From an uncultured Acidimicrobiales bacterium (lineage in GTDB: Bacteria; Actinomycetota; Acidimicrobiia; Acidimicrobiales; SZUA-35): a stretch of 41,773 nucleotides of DNA. Positions 13,399-21,557 of this stretch are shown piece after piece. The stretch covers positions 1 to 41,773 of the forward strand of contig CALKZY010000027.1 of the NCBI GenBank assembly GCA_938002965.1, read 5' to 3'. Numbering within the stretch: position 1 is the stretch's first letter; each line of letters opens with the position of its first letter. Made by a program: the position numbers and the translations under genes. The notes beneath the pieces were generated by a model, which saw nothing but the letters and a program-made list of their open reading frames with translations, was not told the origin of the DNA and did no database searches.

Positions 13399-14163
13399 AT
13401 GAGCTTCGAGTGCAGAACGCTCCGAGCTGAGTTCGGTGCACCTGGCGGGGCGAGAGTTGTGCTTGATGACGTCTCGTTCGATGTTGCCAAGGGCGAATTC
13501 GTCTCGATTATGGGTCGCTCGGGTGCAGGCAAGACGACACTGATTCGGGTCTTGGCTGGATTGTTGCCGCCCGAGCCCGGATCTATCGCCACGTTTGAAG
13601 GGCGGGAGATCGATGGCCCGCCCGAAGGCGTGAGCCTGGTCTTTCAGAACTACGCAAGTGCATTGTTGCCGTGGCGAACGGTCGCAGCGAACGTCGCGTT
13701 GCCGCTCGAGGGGCACATGGCGAAGCCCAACCGGCTTGAGCGGGTGGCGGCGACACTGGAGATGGTCGGCCTGGCTGATCGGGCCAACGACCGTCCGCCT
13801 CAGTTGTCTGGCGGTATGCAGCAACGAGTGCAGCTTGCCCGAGCCCTGGTATCACGGCCGGCGGCGCTGCTCATGGACGAACCATTCGGTGCACTCGATG
13901 CCTTGACCAAGTCCGACCTTGAGGATGAGCTTCTTGAACTGGTCGCCACCGCAGCCACGACGGTAGTGTTCGTGACGCACGACATCGACGAGGCCGTCTA
14001 CCTCAGTGATCGTGTGCTGGTGCTGGGGGGCGAACCGGCTCGAATTGTTGCGGACATTCCTGTCGACTGTCTTCGGCCTCGCACGCAGATTCCGACACGC
14101 GAGTCGCCTGAGTTCCTGGCGGCCAGATCTCGTGTGCACGAGGTGATCTTTGGAACGCGATGA
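13399..14163 (+). CDS. ABC transporter ATP-binding protein (SsuB/TauB-like)
   Basis: This 254-residue ATPase has Walker A GRSGAGKTT at ~39-47, Q-loop VFQNYASALLPWRT (the LPW segment is typical of nitrate/sulfonate/taurine importers), signature LSGGMQQRVQLARAL, Walker B ALLMDEPFGALD and the switch histidine in VTHDIDEA. It powers the importer formed with the two permeases downstream. The stop lies inside the start region of the next gene (14-bp overlap). Confidence 0.93.
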   Translation: MSFECRTLRAEFGAPGGARVVLDDVSFDVAKGEFVSIMGRSGAGKTTLIRVLAGLLPPEPGSIATFEGREIDGPPEGVSLVFQNYASALLPWRTVAANVALPLEGHMAKPNRLERVAATLEMVGLADRANDRPPQLSGGMQQRVQLARALVSRPAALLMDEPFGALDALTKSDLEDELLELVATAATTVVFVTHDIDEAVYLSDRVLVLGGEPARIVADIPVDCLRPRTQIPTRESPEFLAARSRVHEVIFGTR

Positions 14164-14944
14164 CGAGCCCCGGTGGTGGGAGGCGCTAAATCCTGTGGGC
14201 GCGGCGGTGCTTGTGGCCGCGGCGTGTTTATGGGAGCTACTGGTACGAGCCGAGGTGGCTGACATCGCGTTTCTGCCGGCACCGTCGGAGATCGCCGTCG
14301 CCGCTCGTCAAGCTGCGGTGGAAGGGGAGCTCTTCGGGCGGATCCTCCATACGTTGGGGGTCACGCTGCTTGGGTGGGGGGCGGCCAGTGCCATCGGCTT
14401 CGGTCTGGGTCTGGCGTTGGGGCTTTCAAACACGGCCTATCGCTTCTCGATGACAAGCTTCGAGGTAACGCGGGCCATCCCACCGATCACGTTCGCCCCG
14501 GTCGCACTCCTTGTCTTCGGCTTCTCCCTGCGGATGGAGCTGGTACTGGTGGTCTTCGGCGGTGTGTGGCCCGTGCTCGTCAATACGATCGGAGGGGTGC
14601 ACTCCGTGCCGGGCGAGCTTCGTGATGTGAGCGCCATGCTCCGCTTGACCAGGCGAGAGATGATCCAAAAAATTGTGCTCCCGGCCGCCCTGCCAGCGGT
14701 TGTCGTCGGCCTGCGGCTCGCCCTTTCGCTGTGTCTGGTGCTGGCGATTGTTGCCGAAATTGTCGGCAACCCTGAGGGCGTCGGCAATGGGCTGATCCGG
14801 GCTCGTCAGGCGCTGCAGCCGGCGTTAATGTTCGTATACGTACTTGTGGCCGGCCTGCTTGGGGTGATCCTAAACGCCCTCCTTCAGATATCGGTCAAGC
14901 CACTCCTACCCAGCGATGGAGCCCACGGGGAGCGGTCTCGGTGA
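14150..14944 (+). CDS. ABC transporter permease 1 (SsuC/TauC-like)
   Basis: The 264-residue product starts at TTG 14150, the only plausible start near the ATPase stop. It is a BPD-type inner-membrane permease with about six helices. The ATPase-contact EAA loop appears as GELRDVSAMLRLTRREMIQKIVLPAALPAVVVG (pieces: ELRDVSAMLRLTR, IVLPAALPAV). FLPAPSEI near residue 42 is the usual family N-terminal mark. It differs clearly from the next permease, so the channel is probably a heterodimer. Confidence 0.88.
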   Translation: MERDDEPRWWEALNPVGAAVLVAAACLWELLVRAEVADIAFLPAPSEIAVAARQAAVEGELFGRILHTLGVTLLGWGAASAIGFGLGLALGLSNTAYRFSMTSFEVTRAIPPITFAPVALLVFGFSLRMELVLVVFGGVWPVLVNTIGGVHSVPGELRDVSAMLRLTRREMIQKIVLPAALPAVVVGLRLALSLCLVLAIVAEIVGNPEGVGNGLIRARQALQPALMFVYVLVAGLLGVILNALLQISVKPLLPSDGAHGERSR

Positions 14945-15732
14945 CGGCGGTGGACTCGTCACGTCGAAGGCAAACGCGCTCGCCGGAGCGTTTCGGAGGG
15001 TCGGAGGTTCTCACCGGGTTACTTCCACTTGTTCTCCTCCTGATCGTGTGGGAGCTAGCAGGTTCGCCTGACTCCCCGTTTTATCCAGCGCCGTCGTCTT
15101 GGTGGCCTGCTTTCTTTACTCGTGGCCAGGGCGAAGACATCATTCCGGCGGTCGTCGACACGACTAGGACCTTTGGCGTTGGGTTGCTACTGGCAATCGT
15201 CACCGGTGTCAGCGCGGGAATCGGTGTTGGCGTGTCGGAGCGGGCCGACCGGGCCTTCGGTCCGATGTTTGAGTTTGCTCGGGCGTTGCCGCCCGCCGCG
15301 ATGGTGCCTGTCGCCACGCTTCTGTTGGGATTTGATGAGCCGATGAAGATCGTCGTCGTCGTCCTGGCCGCCACGTGGCCGATCATGTTGAACACCAGAG
15401 CCGGCGTTCGGGATATCGATCCGGTCCTGGTCGACATGGCCCGTTCTCTTCGATTGCCGCGGAGTCGCACTGTGGGAAGAGTCCTACTGCCGGCCGTTAT
15501 GCCTTCGGTGCTCCTGGGTATTCGGGTCGCGACACCGGTTGCCCTGGTTATAACGCTGCTCGTGGAGTACCTGACCGGCGTTAACGGCGTCGGCGCGCTA
15601 GTTGGTGACGCTCAGCGAACCTTTCAGCCGGCGCGGGTGTACGCGCTTATTGTGATCGCCGGAGTCATCAGTCTTGTGGTGACTTCGTTGGTCCGGTCTG
15701 CGGAACAGCGCATTGTGAGTCGGCGCTCGTAA
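14941..15732 (+). CDS. ABC transporter permease 2 (SsuC/TauC-like)
   Basis: This starts at GTG in a GTGA overlap with permease 1 and has 263 residues and about six membrane helices. FYPAPSSWWPAF parallels the family FLPxPxxV mark. The EAA loop is DIDPVLVDMARSLRLPRSRT followed by GRVLLPAVMPSVLLG. The first ~20 residues are basic and cytoplasmic. It completes the four-gene importer; the ligand is unknown. Confidence 0.88.
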   Translation: MTAVDSSRRRQTRSPERFGGSEVLTGLLPLVLLLIVWELAGSPDSPFYPAPSSWWPAFFTRGQGEDIIPAVVDTTRTFGVGLLLAIVTGVSAGIGVGVSERADRAFGPMFEFARALPPAAMVPVATLLLGFDEPMKIVVVVLAATWPIMLNTRAGVRDIDPVLVDMARSLRLPRSRTVGRVLLPAVMPSVLLGIRVATPVALVITLLVEYLTGVNGVGALVGDAQRTFQPARVYALIVIAGVISLVVTSLVRSAEQRIVSRRS

Positions 15733-15765
15733 CTACTGGTCGATGGCTTGGAACAGGCTGTTCAG

Positions 15766-15777
15766 AATTACGTAATT
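15766..15777. promoter_or_regulatory. Perfect 12-bp palindrome AATTACGTAATT
   Basis: The palindrome lies 26 bp before the favoured start of the AbrB-like gene and is AT-rich in a GC-rich setting. AbrB/SpoVT-type proteins often bind their own promoters, so it may be an autoregulatory operator. No regulator binding is shown. Confidence 0.4.
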
Positions 15778-15803
15778 AGGTGTCGTTTAGCTTTCGGGCC
15801 GTT

Positions 15804-15995
15804 ATGGTGTGCAACGTGGCAAGACCAGAAGCGCACCGATCCGGACGACGGACTCTGAGCATGGTCGGCCAGCGAACCTATGCGGTAACCATCCCCATCG
15901 ATGAGATCCGCAACCTTGGGTGGGAAAAGGGTGACTCGCTTGTTGTCCGCCGCTATCGGGATCAACTGATCATCGAACGCGAGCCGGAGGCATGA
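15804..15995 (+). CDS. AbrB/SpoVT-like swapped-hairpin DNA-binding protein
   Basis: The product is ~63 residues from ATG 15804, though GTG 15816 (MARPEAHRSGRR) or ATG 15861 are possible because no ribosome site is clear. The C-terminal part, RTYAVTIPIDEIRNLGWEKG followed by SLVVRRYRDQLIIERE, is a classic AbrB beta-hairpin domain. The N-terminus is basic. AbrB domains serve as antitoxins or as transition regulators. No PIN or other toxin gene is adjacent, since glmS follows, so a stand-alone regulator is more likely. Confidence 0.72.
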   Translation: MVCNVARPEAHRSGRRTLSMVGQRTYAVTIPIDEIRNLGWEKGDSLVVRRYRDQLIIEREPEA

Positions 15996-16101
15996 TGGTG
16001 AACCGTTCGTCATGCCAACTTGCGATATGTCGACCCGGCATGTTGATTGAGTGGCTCAGTTTCCGACCTAAATAACGACAGCTAAAGGACGTACGCGACC
16101 T

Positions 16102-17910
16102 ATGTGTGGAATTGTTGGTTATTGCGGCCCCAAGAGCGCCAAGAGTGTTCTGTACGGAGGCCTAAAACGACTTGAGTACCGAGGCTACGACTCGGCCGGA
16201 ATCTCCGTGCTCGACGCCGACGGCAAGGTGCAAACGGTCAAATCAGTTGGAACAGTCACCAACCTTGACGCCGGAACCTTGCCCGACGATGCCTCAACCG
16301 GGATCGGCCACACCCGCTGGGCTACCCACGGTGGCGTGACCGACCTAAACGCCCACCCGCATACCTCGGGTGCCATCACGTTGGTTCATAACGGCATTAT
16401 TGAGAACTTCGAGACGTTGGCCGAGACCTACAACATCGAACGTATCTCCCAGACCGACACCGAAGTTCTGGCCGGGTTGATCGACCACCATTTCGCCTCC
16501 ACTGGTTCACTCAAAGACGCCGTACTGGCTGCACTGGCCGAAGTGCAGGGAACCTACGGCATCGTGGTGATGAGCCCCCGCCAGCCCGGCACTCTTGTGG
16601 CCGCCCGCAAAGGCAGCCCTCTTGTGGTCGGCGTCGGTCGAGACGAGCACATCATCGCCAGCGATCCGCAAGCCATCGTGTCGCACACCGACAACATCAT
16701 CTTTCTCGATGACGGCGAAGTCGCCGTCATCGACGCCTTGAACATCGATGTGTACAACCTGGCCAATCAACCGCAGACCAAGATGGTCGAAGAGGTCGAA
16801 CAGGCTGCCGAAGTGAACATGGCCGGCTTCGGGTCTTTCCTGGAAAAGGAAATCCACGAGCAGCCCAGCAGCCTTACCGAGGTCATGCGAGGCCGCATCT
16901 CCGGCGACGGGCGGATCACTCTCGGCGGGCCGGACCTGACCGCCGATCAGATTGCCGGGCTCGACAACATTTTGATTATCGGATGCGGCACCGCTTACTA
17001 CGCCGGAATGTACGCCAAGTACGAACTCGAAGATCTGCTTGGCATACCGGTTCAAGTCGAGCATGCAAGCGAGTTTCGCTACCGTCACGCCGCCTACTCA
17101 CCGTCCACGTCACTAGCCATCTTCATGAGCCAGTCGGGCGAAACAGCCGACACGTTGGCTGCGCTGGAAGAAGCCAAGCGCCGCGGCGTGCCGACCATGG
17201 GCATCGTCAACACGGTCGGGTCCACCCTGGCCCGTTCGGTTTCCAACGGTGGTATTTACCTGCACGCCGGCACCGAGGTTTCTGTGGCCAGCACCAAGGC
17301 CTACAGCTCAATGGTCGTGGCGCTGTTGATGTTCGGCGGCTTCCTGGCTGATCGTCGAGGGCAACGTCTGGGCGACATTCGTGTTTTGGCCGAGGATCTG
17401 GTCAACCTTCCGCACGAAATTGAGCTGTGCACGAAGCTGTCCGACCCGATCAAGGCAATCGCCGCTGAGATCGCCGGGCATAGCAACTGGTTCGTGCTTG
17501 GCAGAGGAAACCTTTTCCCGATCGCCCTCGAAGGGGCACTGAAGGTGACCGAGGTCAGCTACATCCACGCCCAGGCATTCCCGACGGGCGAAATGAAACA
17601 CGGTCCTATCTCGCTGATAGACGAAGGGCACATCAGCGTGGTGCTCTTGCCCGAAGACAAGCTGCTGTACGACAAGTCGATCAGCGGCGTCCAGGAGATT
17701 AGAGCTCGTGAAGGCAAGGTCTTGACCATCTCAAGTCGGCCGGCGCTTGAGCATTCTGACTGGCACATCACGGTGCCCATGGTTGGTCACCGCGTGAGCG
17801 GCCTGGTGATGAACTGTTGTCTGCAGCTGCTGGCACTTCACGTGGCCGAGAAGCTCGGGCGTGACACCGACCGCCCCCGCAACCTGGCCAAATCCGTCAC
17901 GGTCGAATAG
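16102..17910 (+). CDS. glmS: Glutamine--fructose-6-phosphate aminotransferase (isomerising)
   Basis: The 602-residue enzyme makes glucosamine-6-phosphate for peptidoglycan. It begins MCGIVGYCG with the nucleophile Cys2. The glutaminase domain includes YRGYDSAGIS, GHTRWATHG and NAHPHTS. The two SIS domains contain CGTAYYAG, MSQSGETADTLAAL, STKAYSSM and LGRGNLFPIALEGALKVTE. The C-terminus NLAKSVTVE is standard. Length is normal. No glmS ribozyme is expected outside Firmicutes and none is seen upstream. It is a single gene; the next genes are on the other strand. Confidence 0.97.
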   Translation: MCGIVGYCGPKSAKSVLYGGLKRLEYRGYDSAGISVLDADGKVQTVKSVGTVTNLDAGTLPDDASTGIGHTRWATHGGVTDLNAHPHTSGAITLVHNGIIENFETLAETYNIERISQTDTEVLAGLIDHHFASTGSLKDAVLAALAEVQGTYGIVVMSPRQPGTLVAARKGSPLVVGVGRDEHIIASDPQAIVSHTDNIIFLDDGEVAVIDALNIDVYNLANQPQTKMVEEVEQAAEVNMAGFGSFLEKEIHEQPSSLTEVMRGRISGDGRITLGGPDLTADQIAGLDNILIIGCGTAYYAGMYAKYELEDLLGIPVQVEHASEFRYRHAAYSPSTSLAIFMSQSGETADTLAALEEAKRRGVPTMGIVNTVGSTLARSVSNGGIYLHAGTEVSVASTKAYSSMVVALLMFGGFLADRRGQRLGDIRVLAEDLVNLPHEIELCTKLSDPIKAIAAEIAGHSNWFVLGRGNLFPIALEGALKVTEVSYIHAQAFPTGEMKHGPISLIDEGHISVVLLPEDKLLYDKSISGVQEIRAREGKVLTISSRPALEHSDWHITVPMVGHRVSGLVMNCCLQLLALHVAEKLGRDTDRPRNLAKSVTVE

Positions 17911-17926
17911 CCGACGGTGAAATTGC

Positions 17927-18019
17927 TCAGGCCGATGGTGGCTTGAACAGACTGTAGACAGACCAGACGCCGGCCAGGAAGCCAAGTACTGCGATTGTGT
18001 AAACGACGAGATCGGTCAT
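17927..18019 (-). CDS. 30-residue single-pass membrane microprotein
   Basis: A minus-strand frame runs from ATG 18017-18019 to TGA 17927-17929. A strong ribosome site (GAAGGA) lies 5 bp before the ATG. The peptide starts MTDLVVYTIAVLGFLAGVW and ends SLFKPPSA, so residues ~4-25 are one hydrophobic helix with a short basic end. It converges on glmS and lies downstream of the membrane protein gene at 18053, with which it may be co-transcribed. The start context and hydrophobic pattern are convincing for a real gene; function unknown. Confidence 0.6.
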   Translation of the reverse strand: MTDLVVYTIAVLGFLAGVWSVYSLFKPPSA

Positions 18020-18052
18020 TCGTTTCCTTCGTGGTTATTGACTCGTCACTTG

Positions 18053-18706
18053 CTAGTCCGAGCCTGTCTGGGGTATGTCCGTCTTTCTCGTGCCCGCCAG
18101 TTCGGAGAGAATACGCTCACGGGCGCCTGGTCGTCCGCTCACAGCCGTGAGAACTCGCTCGACAAACTGATCTTCAGAACCTCGAAGGTCCAGCACCGGG
18201 CTTCGTTGCGCAGCCTTTGTCGCCCACCGTGAGACATGGAGGCCGGTGGGTGCTGCGGCAAGAATAAACAAGCAAATCGCCAACTGGGGTAGGCGAGGGT
18301 CGTTGTCCGCCAAGCCTGCGAGGCTAAAGCCTGCGCCCAACGTAGCTGCTAGCAATAGTAGGAAAACGAAAGGATGCGCCTTTTCGCGATCTTCTTCTCG
18401 CTCAACCAGAATGGCTCTCAGCATTAACGTGCCACAGAGCCCTACCGAGGCGATGAAGACCTCGGCCCCCGACCCGAAACTGGCAACAGAAAAGACGCCC
18501 CCGAAGGGCTGAAGCTTCTGATCTTTGATTAGCGCAACCATCAGAACGGATATAGACGCTGGGGTCACGCTGTAGTAGAGATAGCGTCTGTAGTCCGACC
18601 AGGTATTGGGAAGATCCCTCGACCAAGCTCGCAGCCAATCCTTGATTTGGCTAGGCAGTTTTTCGGTAAATGAATTCTTCGCTGAAGGTTGTTCTTTAGC
18701 TGACAT
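18053..18706 (-). CDS. Multi-pass membrane protein, unknown function
   Basis: This 217-residue protein has a polar ~45-residue N-terminus (LPSQIKDWLRAWSRDLPNTW) followed by about four membrane helices: PASISVLMVALI, EVFIASVGLCGTLML, FVFLLLLAATLGAGFSLAGL and LAICLFILAAAPTGLHV. The cytoplasmic tail is ~60 charged residues. The helix-rich core resembles many uncharacterised accessory membrane proteins. Base composition looks a little lower in GC than the flanking metabolic genes. It forms an islet with the nuclease-like gene at 19305. No family is recognised. Confidence 0.75.
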   Translation of the reverse strand: MSAKEQPSAKNSFTEKLPSQIKDWLRAWSRDLPNTWSDYRRYLYYSVTPASISVLMVALIKDQKLQPFGGVFSVASFGSGAEVFIASVGLCGTLMLRAILVEREEDREKAHPFVFLLLLAATLGAGFSLAGLADNDPRLPQLAICLFILAAAPTGLHVSRWATKAAQRSPVLDLRGSEDQFVERVLTAVSGRPGARERILSELAGTRKTDIPQTGSD

Positions 18707-19304
18707 GATGGCATCGGCGGTGGGAAACTATTGGTCGAGGTGACCAACAGTGGTAGCGCCAGCTCACGTAAGTTAGTCGCTTATCTGTCTGGGGCTGGGA
18801 ATGATCAAGCAAGTGAACAGTTGGACGGGCTTGGCGCTTGGTCAGGCCTTGGTGTGATTCCGAAGACCACGGCCTGAATTCGACCTCCGAGTCGAGGCTG
18901 ACTCTTGGCATAGTCCGTCTCAGTAGCGACGCTGGACCATGTCCAGGAAGACTTCAAGGTCGGTCAAGTCGGGTTTGGCTCGTTGGATGCTATCGGCCTC
19001 CACCTTGACTCCAGCCCCGTTCAAGGCTTCCCATTCAGCCAGCCCGTCGGCTACGCCTCGCGGCTTGCATTGCATCCATCTGCATCCTCTACATCTCGGG
19101 TGAGGTGTCGGCCGGGATCGGCGAGAGGTTGCGGGCCATAGGACGCTTCTAGCTGTGCAATCCTGAACACTCTGTCCGTCTTAACGCGGAATGCCCTGTG
19201 AAACAGGTGGTTATCAGATGTAGGTACTTCAAACCTTTCGGGGAGCTGTGGTGACGTGCTAATAAGGTTACGCGACATCCACCCGCCAAACTGAACGGTC
19301 AACC
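18707..19304. other. Gene-poor 600-bp stretch, possibly degraded
   Basis: No confident long gene lies here. A 51-codon minus-strand frame (18920-19075) looks protein-like. An overlapping minus-strand frame in another phase (start ATG 19278, stop near 19051) could be the front part of the same gene after a frameshift. The last ~100 bp must hold the promoter of the nuclease-like gene. Confidence 0.5.
18920..19075 (-). CDS. Short hypothetical protein or C-terminal gene remnant
   Basis: The 51-residue frame starts at ATG 19073-19075, with AGAGGA about 10 bp upstream, and ends QRRY. Its composition (VADGLAEWEALNGAGVKVEA, then IQRAKPDLTDLEVFLDMV) is that of a soluble protein. It could be a small gene or the end of a longer gene broken by a frameshift. 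I do not recognise it. Confidence 0.35.
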   Translation of the reverse strand: MQCKPRGVADGLAEWEALNGAGVKVEADSIQRAKPDLTDLEVFLDMVQRRY

Positions 19305-20768
19305 ATGAGTCAGATGCAACGTGCCCGTCTTATTCCTGTTTCTGGAATCAGCGGAAACGCCGAAGCCGAGCAGCGAGCAACATCTGCATTGCTAGCTGTC
19401 ATGAGTACTGTTCGAGACTTTAGCAACGAGATTCTGGGGAGCCTGGGAGCTTCACGGGCTAGCAAGGCAATCGTCGAGACGTTCATCGAGGTAGAGATCA
19501 AACTTGCCAACGGCTCAAAGGTCCGGCCCGATGGCCTCATTCGGGTGAGTTACGGCAAGTCGGAGTGGACGGCGCTTGTCGAGGTCAAGACAGGGTCGGC
19601 CGAGCTGGGCGCAGATCAGTTGAACAGCTACCTTGCGGCAGCGAAGGAGGTCGGAGCGGATGAGGTGATCTCGATCTCAAATGAGATCGGTATCGCTGGC
19701 GCTCACCCAACCCCCGGCCTCAAAGTCAGATCAAACTCCCGTGTTAAGGTTCAGCACTTCTCCTGGAGTCGGGTGCTCTCGATCGCCGTGCAGTGCAAGG
19801 AACATACCGGCGTTGACGATCCCGAACAGTGTTGGATCTTAGGGGAGCTAATCCGATATCTCGAGCACCCTTCATCCGGCGTAACCAGCTTCGACGATAT
19901 GGGACCTAGTTGGAATGAGGTTCGAGATGGGGTACGCCAGGGAACACTGCTAAAGACCTCGGATGCACTTGACAACGTTGCCACCAAGTGGGATGAGTTA
20001 ACCAGGTATCTCGCCTTGCGTCTTAGCGCTGAGACCGGAGTGAGCGTTACGCAGGTCCTACCCCGAACAGAACGAGATCCGAAGTCGAGGCTTCAGAGCT
20101 TACGCTCTGATCTGCTAGACAACGGTCAGATGTCGAGTCAGATACGTGTGCCGGGCGCTGCCTCGGACATGGACATCAGTGCTGATCTTCGCTCAGGGCA
20201 GATTGTTGTCGAGGCATCGATCGATGCGCCTGAAGACAAGAAAGGGCGCGGTTCTGTCGGGTGGCTCACGAGGCAGCTTGGAGATGCGCCAACAGATCTA
20301 AGGATCGAAGCGTTTGCCAAAAACGCTCGAACACCAGCCAGTGCGCTGCTCGAGGCAGCGATCTCTGATTCGAACAATCTAATCACAGATGGGCGAAGCG
20401 ACATTAGCAGGTTCCGGCTCTCGCTCTACCGAAACGCTGGCAAGAGCAGGCGGTCTGGCGGCCGGTCTCCGGGCTTCATCACGACGGTCAACTCGGTAGT
20501 CGACGACTTCTACCAGTTGGTGCTGCAAGATCTAACTCCTTGGGTGAGATCTGCGCCGAAAGTCCAAAGGAAGCCGGAGCTCGACACGTTCCCGCAGCCC
20601 GGTGAGCCTCTTCGGCAAGAGTCCGAGTCGTCACCTGTCCTATACAGACGCGCAGATGACCAAGAGCGCTCGGTGGCTGGAGACGTGTCTGCCAAAGCGG
20701 AGGACAAATATCAAGACGACGTGGTTGTACAAACTGGCTCTCGTGCGGTCGAACATGAGATCACCTAG
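19305..20768 (+). CDS. PD-(D/E)XK nuclease-like protein
   Basis: The 487-residue product has a nuclease-fold core near its N-terminus: an upstream acidic residue in IEVEIKL (E63), then RPDGLI (D76), LVEVKTG (E93-V-K95) and the trailing ADQLNSYL (Q105). This matches the D-(D/E)xK-Q order. The rest (~residues 150-430) is a mixed alpha/beta region, and the C-terminal ~50 residues are a charged tail. Such proteins occur as restriction-like or stress-associated nucleases. No methylase or helicase is next to it, so a complete restriction system is not evident. It converges on the racemase-family gene with only 22 bp between stops. Fold call good; role unknown. Confidence 0.7.
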   Translation: MSQMQRARLIPVSGISGNAEAEQRATSALLAVMSTVRDFSNEILGSLGASRASKAIVETFIEVEIKLANGSKVRPDGLIRVSYGKSEWTALVEVKTGSAELGADQLNSYLAAAKEVGADEVISISNEIGIAGAHPTPGLKVRSNSRVKVQHFSWSRVLSIAVQCKEHTGVDDPEQCWILGELIRYLEHPSSGVTSFDDMGPSWNEVRDGVRQGTLLKTSDALDNVATKWDELTRYLALRLSAETGVSVTQVLPRTERDPKSRLQSLRSDLLDNGQMSSQIRVPGAASDMDISADLRSGQIVVEASIDAPEDKKGRGSVGWLTRQLGDAPTDLRIEAFAKNARTPASALLEAAISDSNNLITDGRSDISRFRLSLYRNAGKSRRSGGRSPGFITTVNSVVDDFYQLVLQDLTPWVRSAPKVQRKPELDTFPQPGEPLRQESESSPVLYRRADDQERSVAGDVSAKAEDKYQDDVVVQTGSRAVEHEIT

Positions 20769-20790
20769 ACCTGTGGTGACTCTGTCTTTG

Positions 20791-21543
20791 TCACTGCGAG
20801 AACAGGCGTCCGAGGTGGGGTTGGGGGTCCTCAACCCCGGCCAGGCGGAGCAGATGCCACAACAACGCCAGGTTGCTGGAGACGACGGGTTTGCCGATTT
20901 CGGCTTCTAAGCCGGGGATGATATTGAGCGTGCGCAGGCTAGTGCACGACACGAACACGCCGTCGCAGTCACCGGCAGCTTCGGCCACCGTGCGAACGCC
21001 CTCGGCAATCGACTGGGGCGAGATGCGGGCAACGACTAGGTCGCTTGATTCCAGGAATGATCCGACGGCGCCCACTTCTAGTCCGGCGTTGCGGAACTGG
21101 CCGGCCACTGGTTCGGTCACGTCCAGCGTGTACGGGGTGACGATGGCGACTCGGTTGACCCCAAGTGCGTCGAAGGCAGCGATGGCCCCGGCGATCGGAT
21201 TGGTGCAGGCCATAGCCGGGTGAGCTTGGCGGATGGCGTTGGTGACACCGTCGGTGCCGATCAGGGTGGAGGCCGACGTGCAGCCGTAGGCAATGGCGTC
21301 GAACCCGAAGTCAGCGGGCAACAGTCCGGCGGCCGCTGGTAGTCGAGCGGCCATGTCGGTGAGCGTGGTCGGCGTGACTTCCATCTCGTTGGGGATGCGT
21401 GAGTGGTAGAAGTCGACCCCGTCAACGTCGATCATGCGGGCTTCCACTTCGAGCGTTTGATCGCTCTCCAAAATGATCATGCCCAGGCGAGCTCGAGCCC
21501 CGAACCCCTCATCCACATCGAAGTCAAGTTTGATAACAGTCAT
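20791..21543 (-). CDS. Asp/Glu racemase superfamily protein (maleate isomerase / EutA-like)
   Basis: The ATG at 21541-21543 (MTVIKLDFDVDEG) gives 250 residues; the longer upstream frame is antisense to the M24 gene. Two cysteines in matching positions mark the superfamily: AYGCTSAS (C88) and VSCTSLRT (C200). FLESSDLVVARISP and NLALLWHLLRL are also typical of maleate cis-trans isomerase, arylmalonate decarboxylase and EutA-like proteins. EutA genes lie beside M24 ectoine hydrolases in ectoine catabolism, and here an M24 gene is 14 bp upstream. The substrate remains open because other ectoine genes are absent. Confidence 0.82.
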   Translation of the reverse strand: MTVIKLDFDVDEGFGARARLGMIILESDQTLEVEARMIDVDGVDFYHSRIPNEMEVTPTTLTDMAARLPAAAGLLPADFGFDAIAYGCTSASTLIGTDGVTNAIRQAHPAMACTNPIAGAIAAFDALGVNRVAIVTPYTLDVTEPVAGQFRNAGLEVGAVGSFLESSDLVVARISPQSIAEGVRTVAEAAGDCDGVFVSCTSLRTLNIIPGLEAEIGKPVVSSNLALLWHLLRLAGVEDPQPHLGRLFSQ

Positions 21544-21557
21544 TGGAATCCTGCCCG

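Noticed and set aside
12454..13824. 456-codon open frame on the minus strand, opposite the binding protein and ATPase genes
   Set aside because: It is antisense to two clear genes, has no motif, and its length follows from GC-rich codon bias.
15996..16101. glmS ribozyme or riboswitch in the glmS leader
   Set aside because: The leader is short, and no catalytic-core pattern was seen; the ribozyme is characteristic of Firmicutes.
20776..20794. GTGAC-N9-GTCAC hairpin between the convergent nuclease-like and racemase-family genes
   Set aside because: A 5-bp stem with a 9-base loop is weak; it overlaps a stop codon and is not enough to call a terminator.
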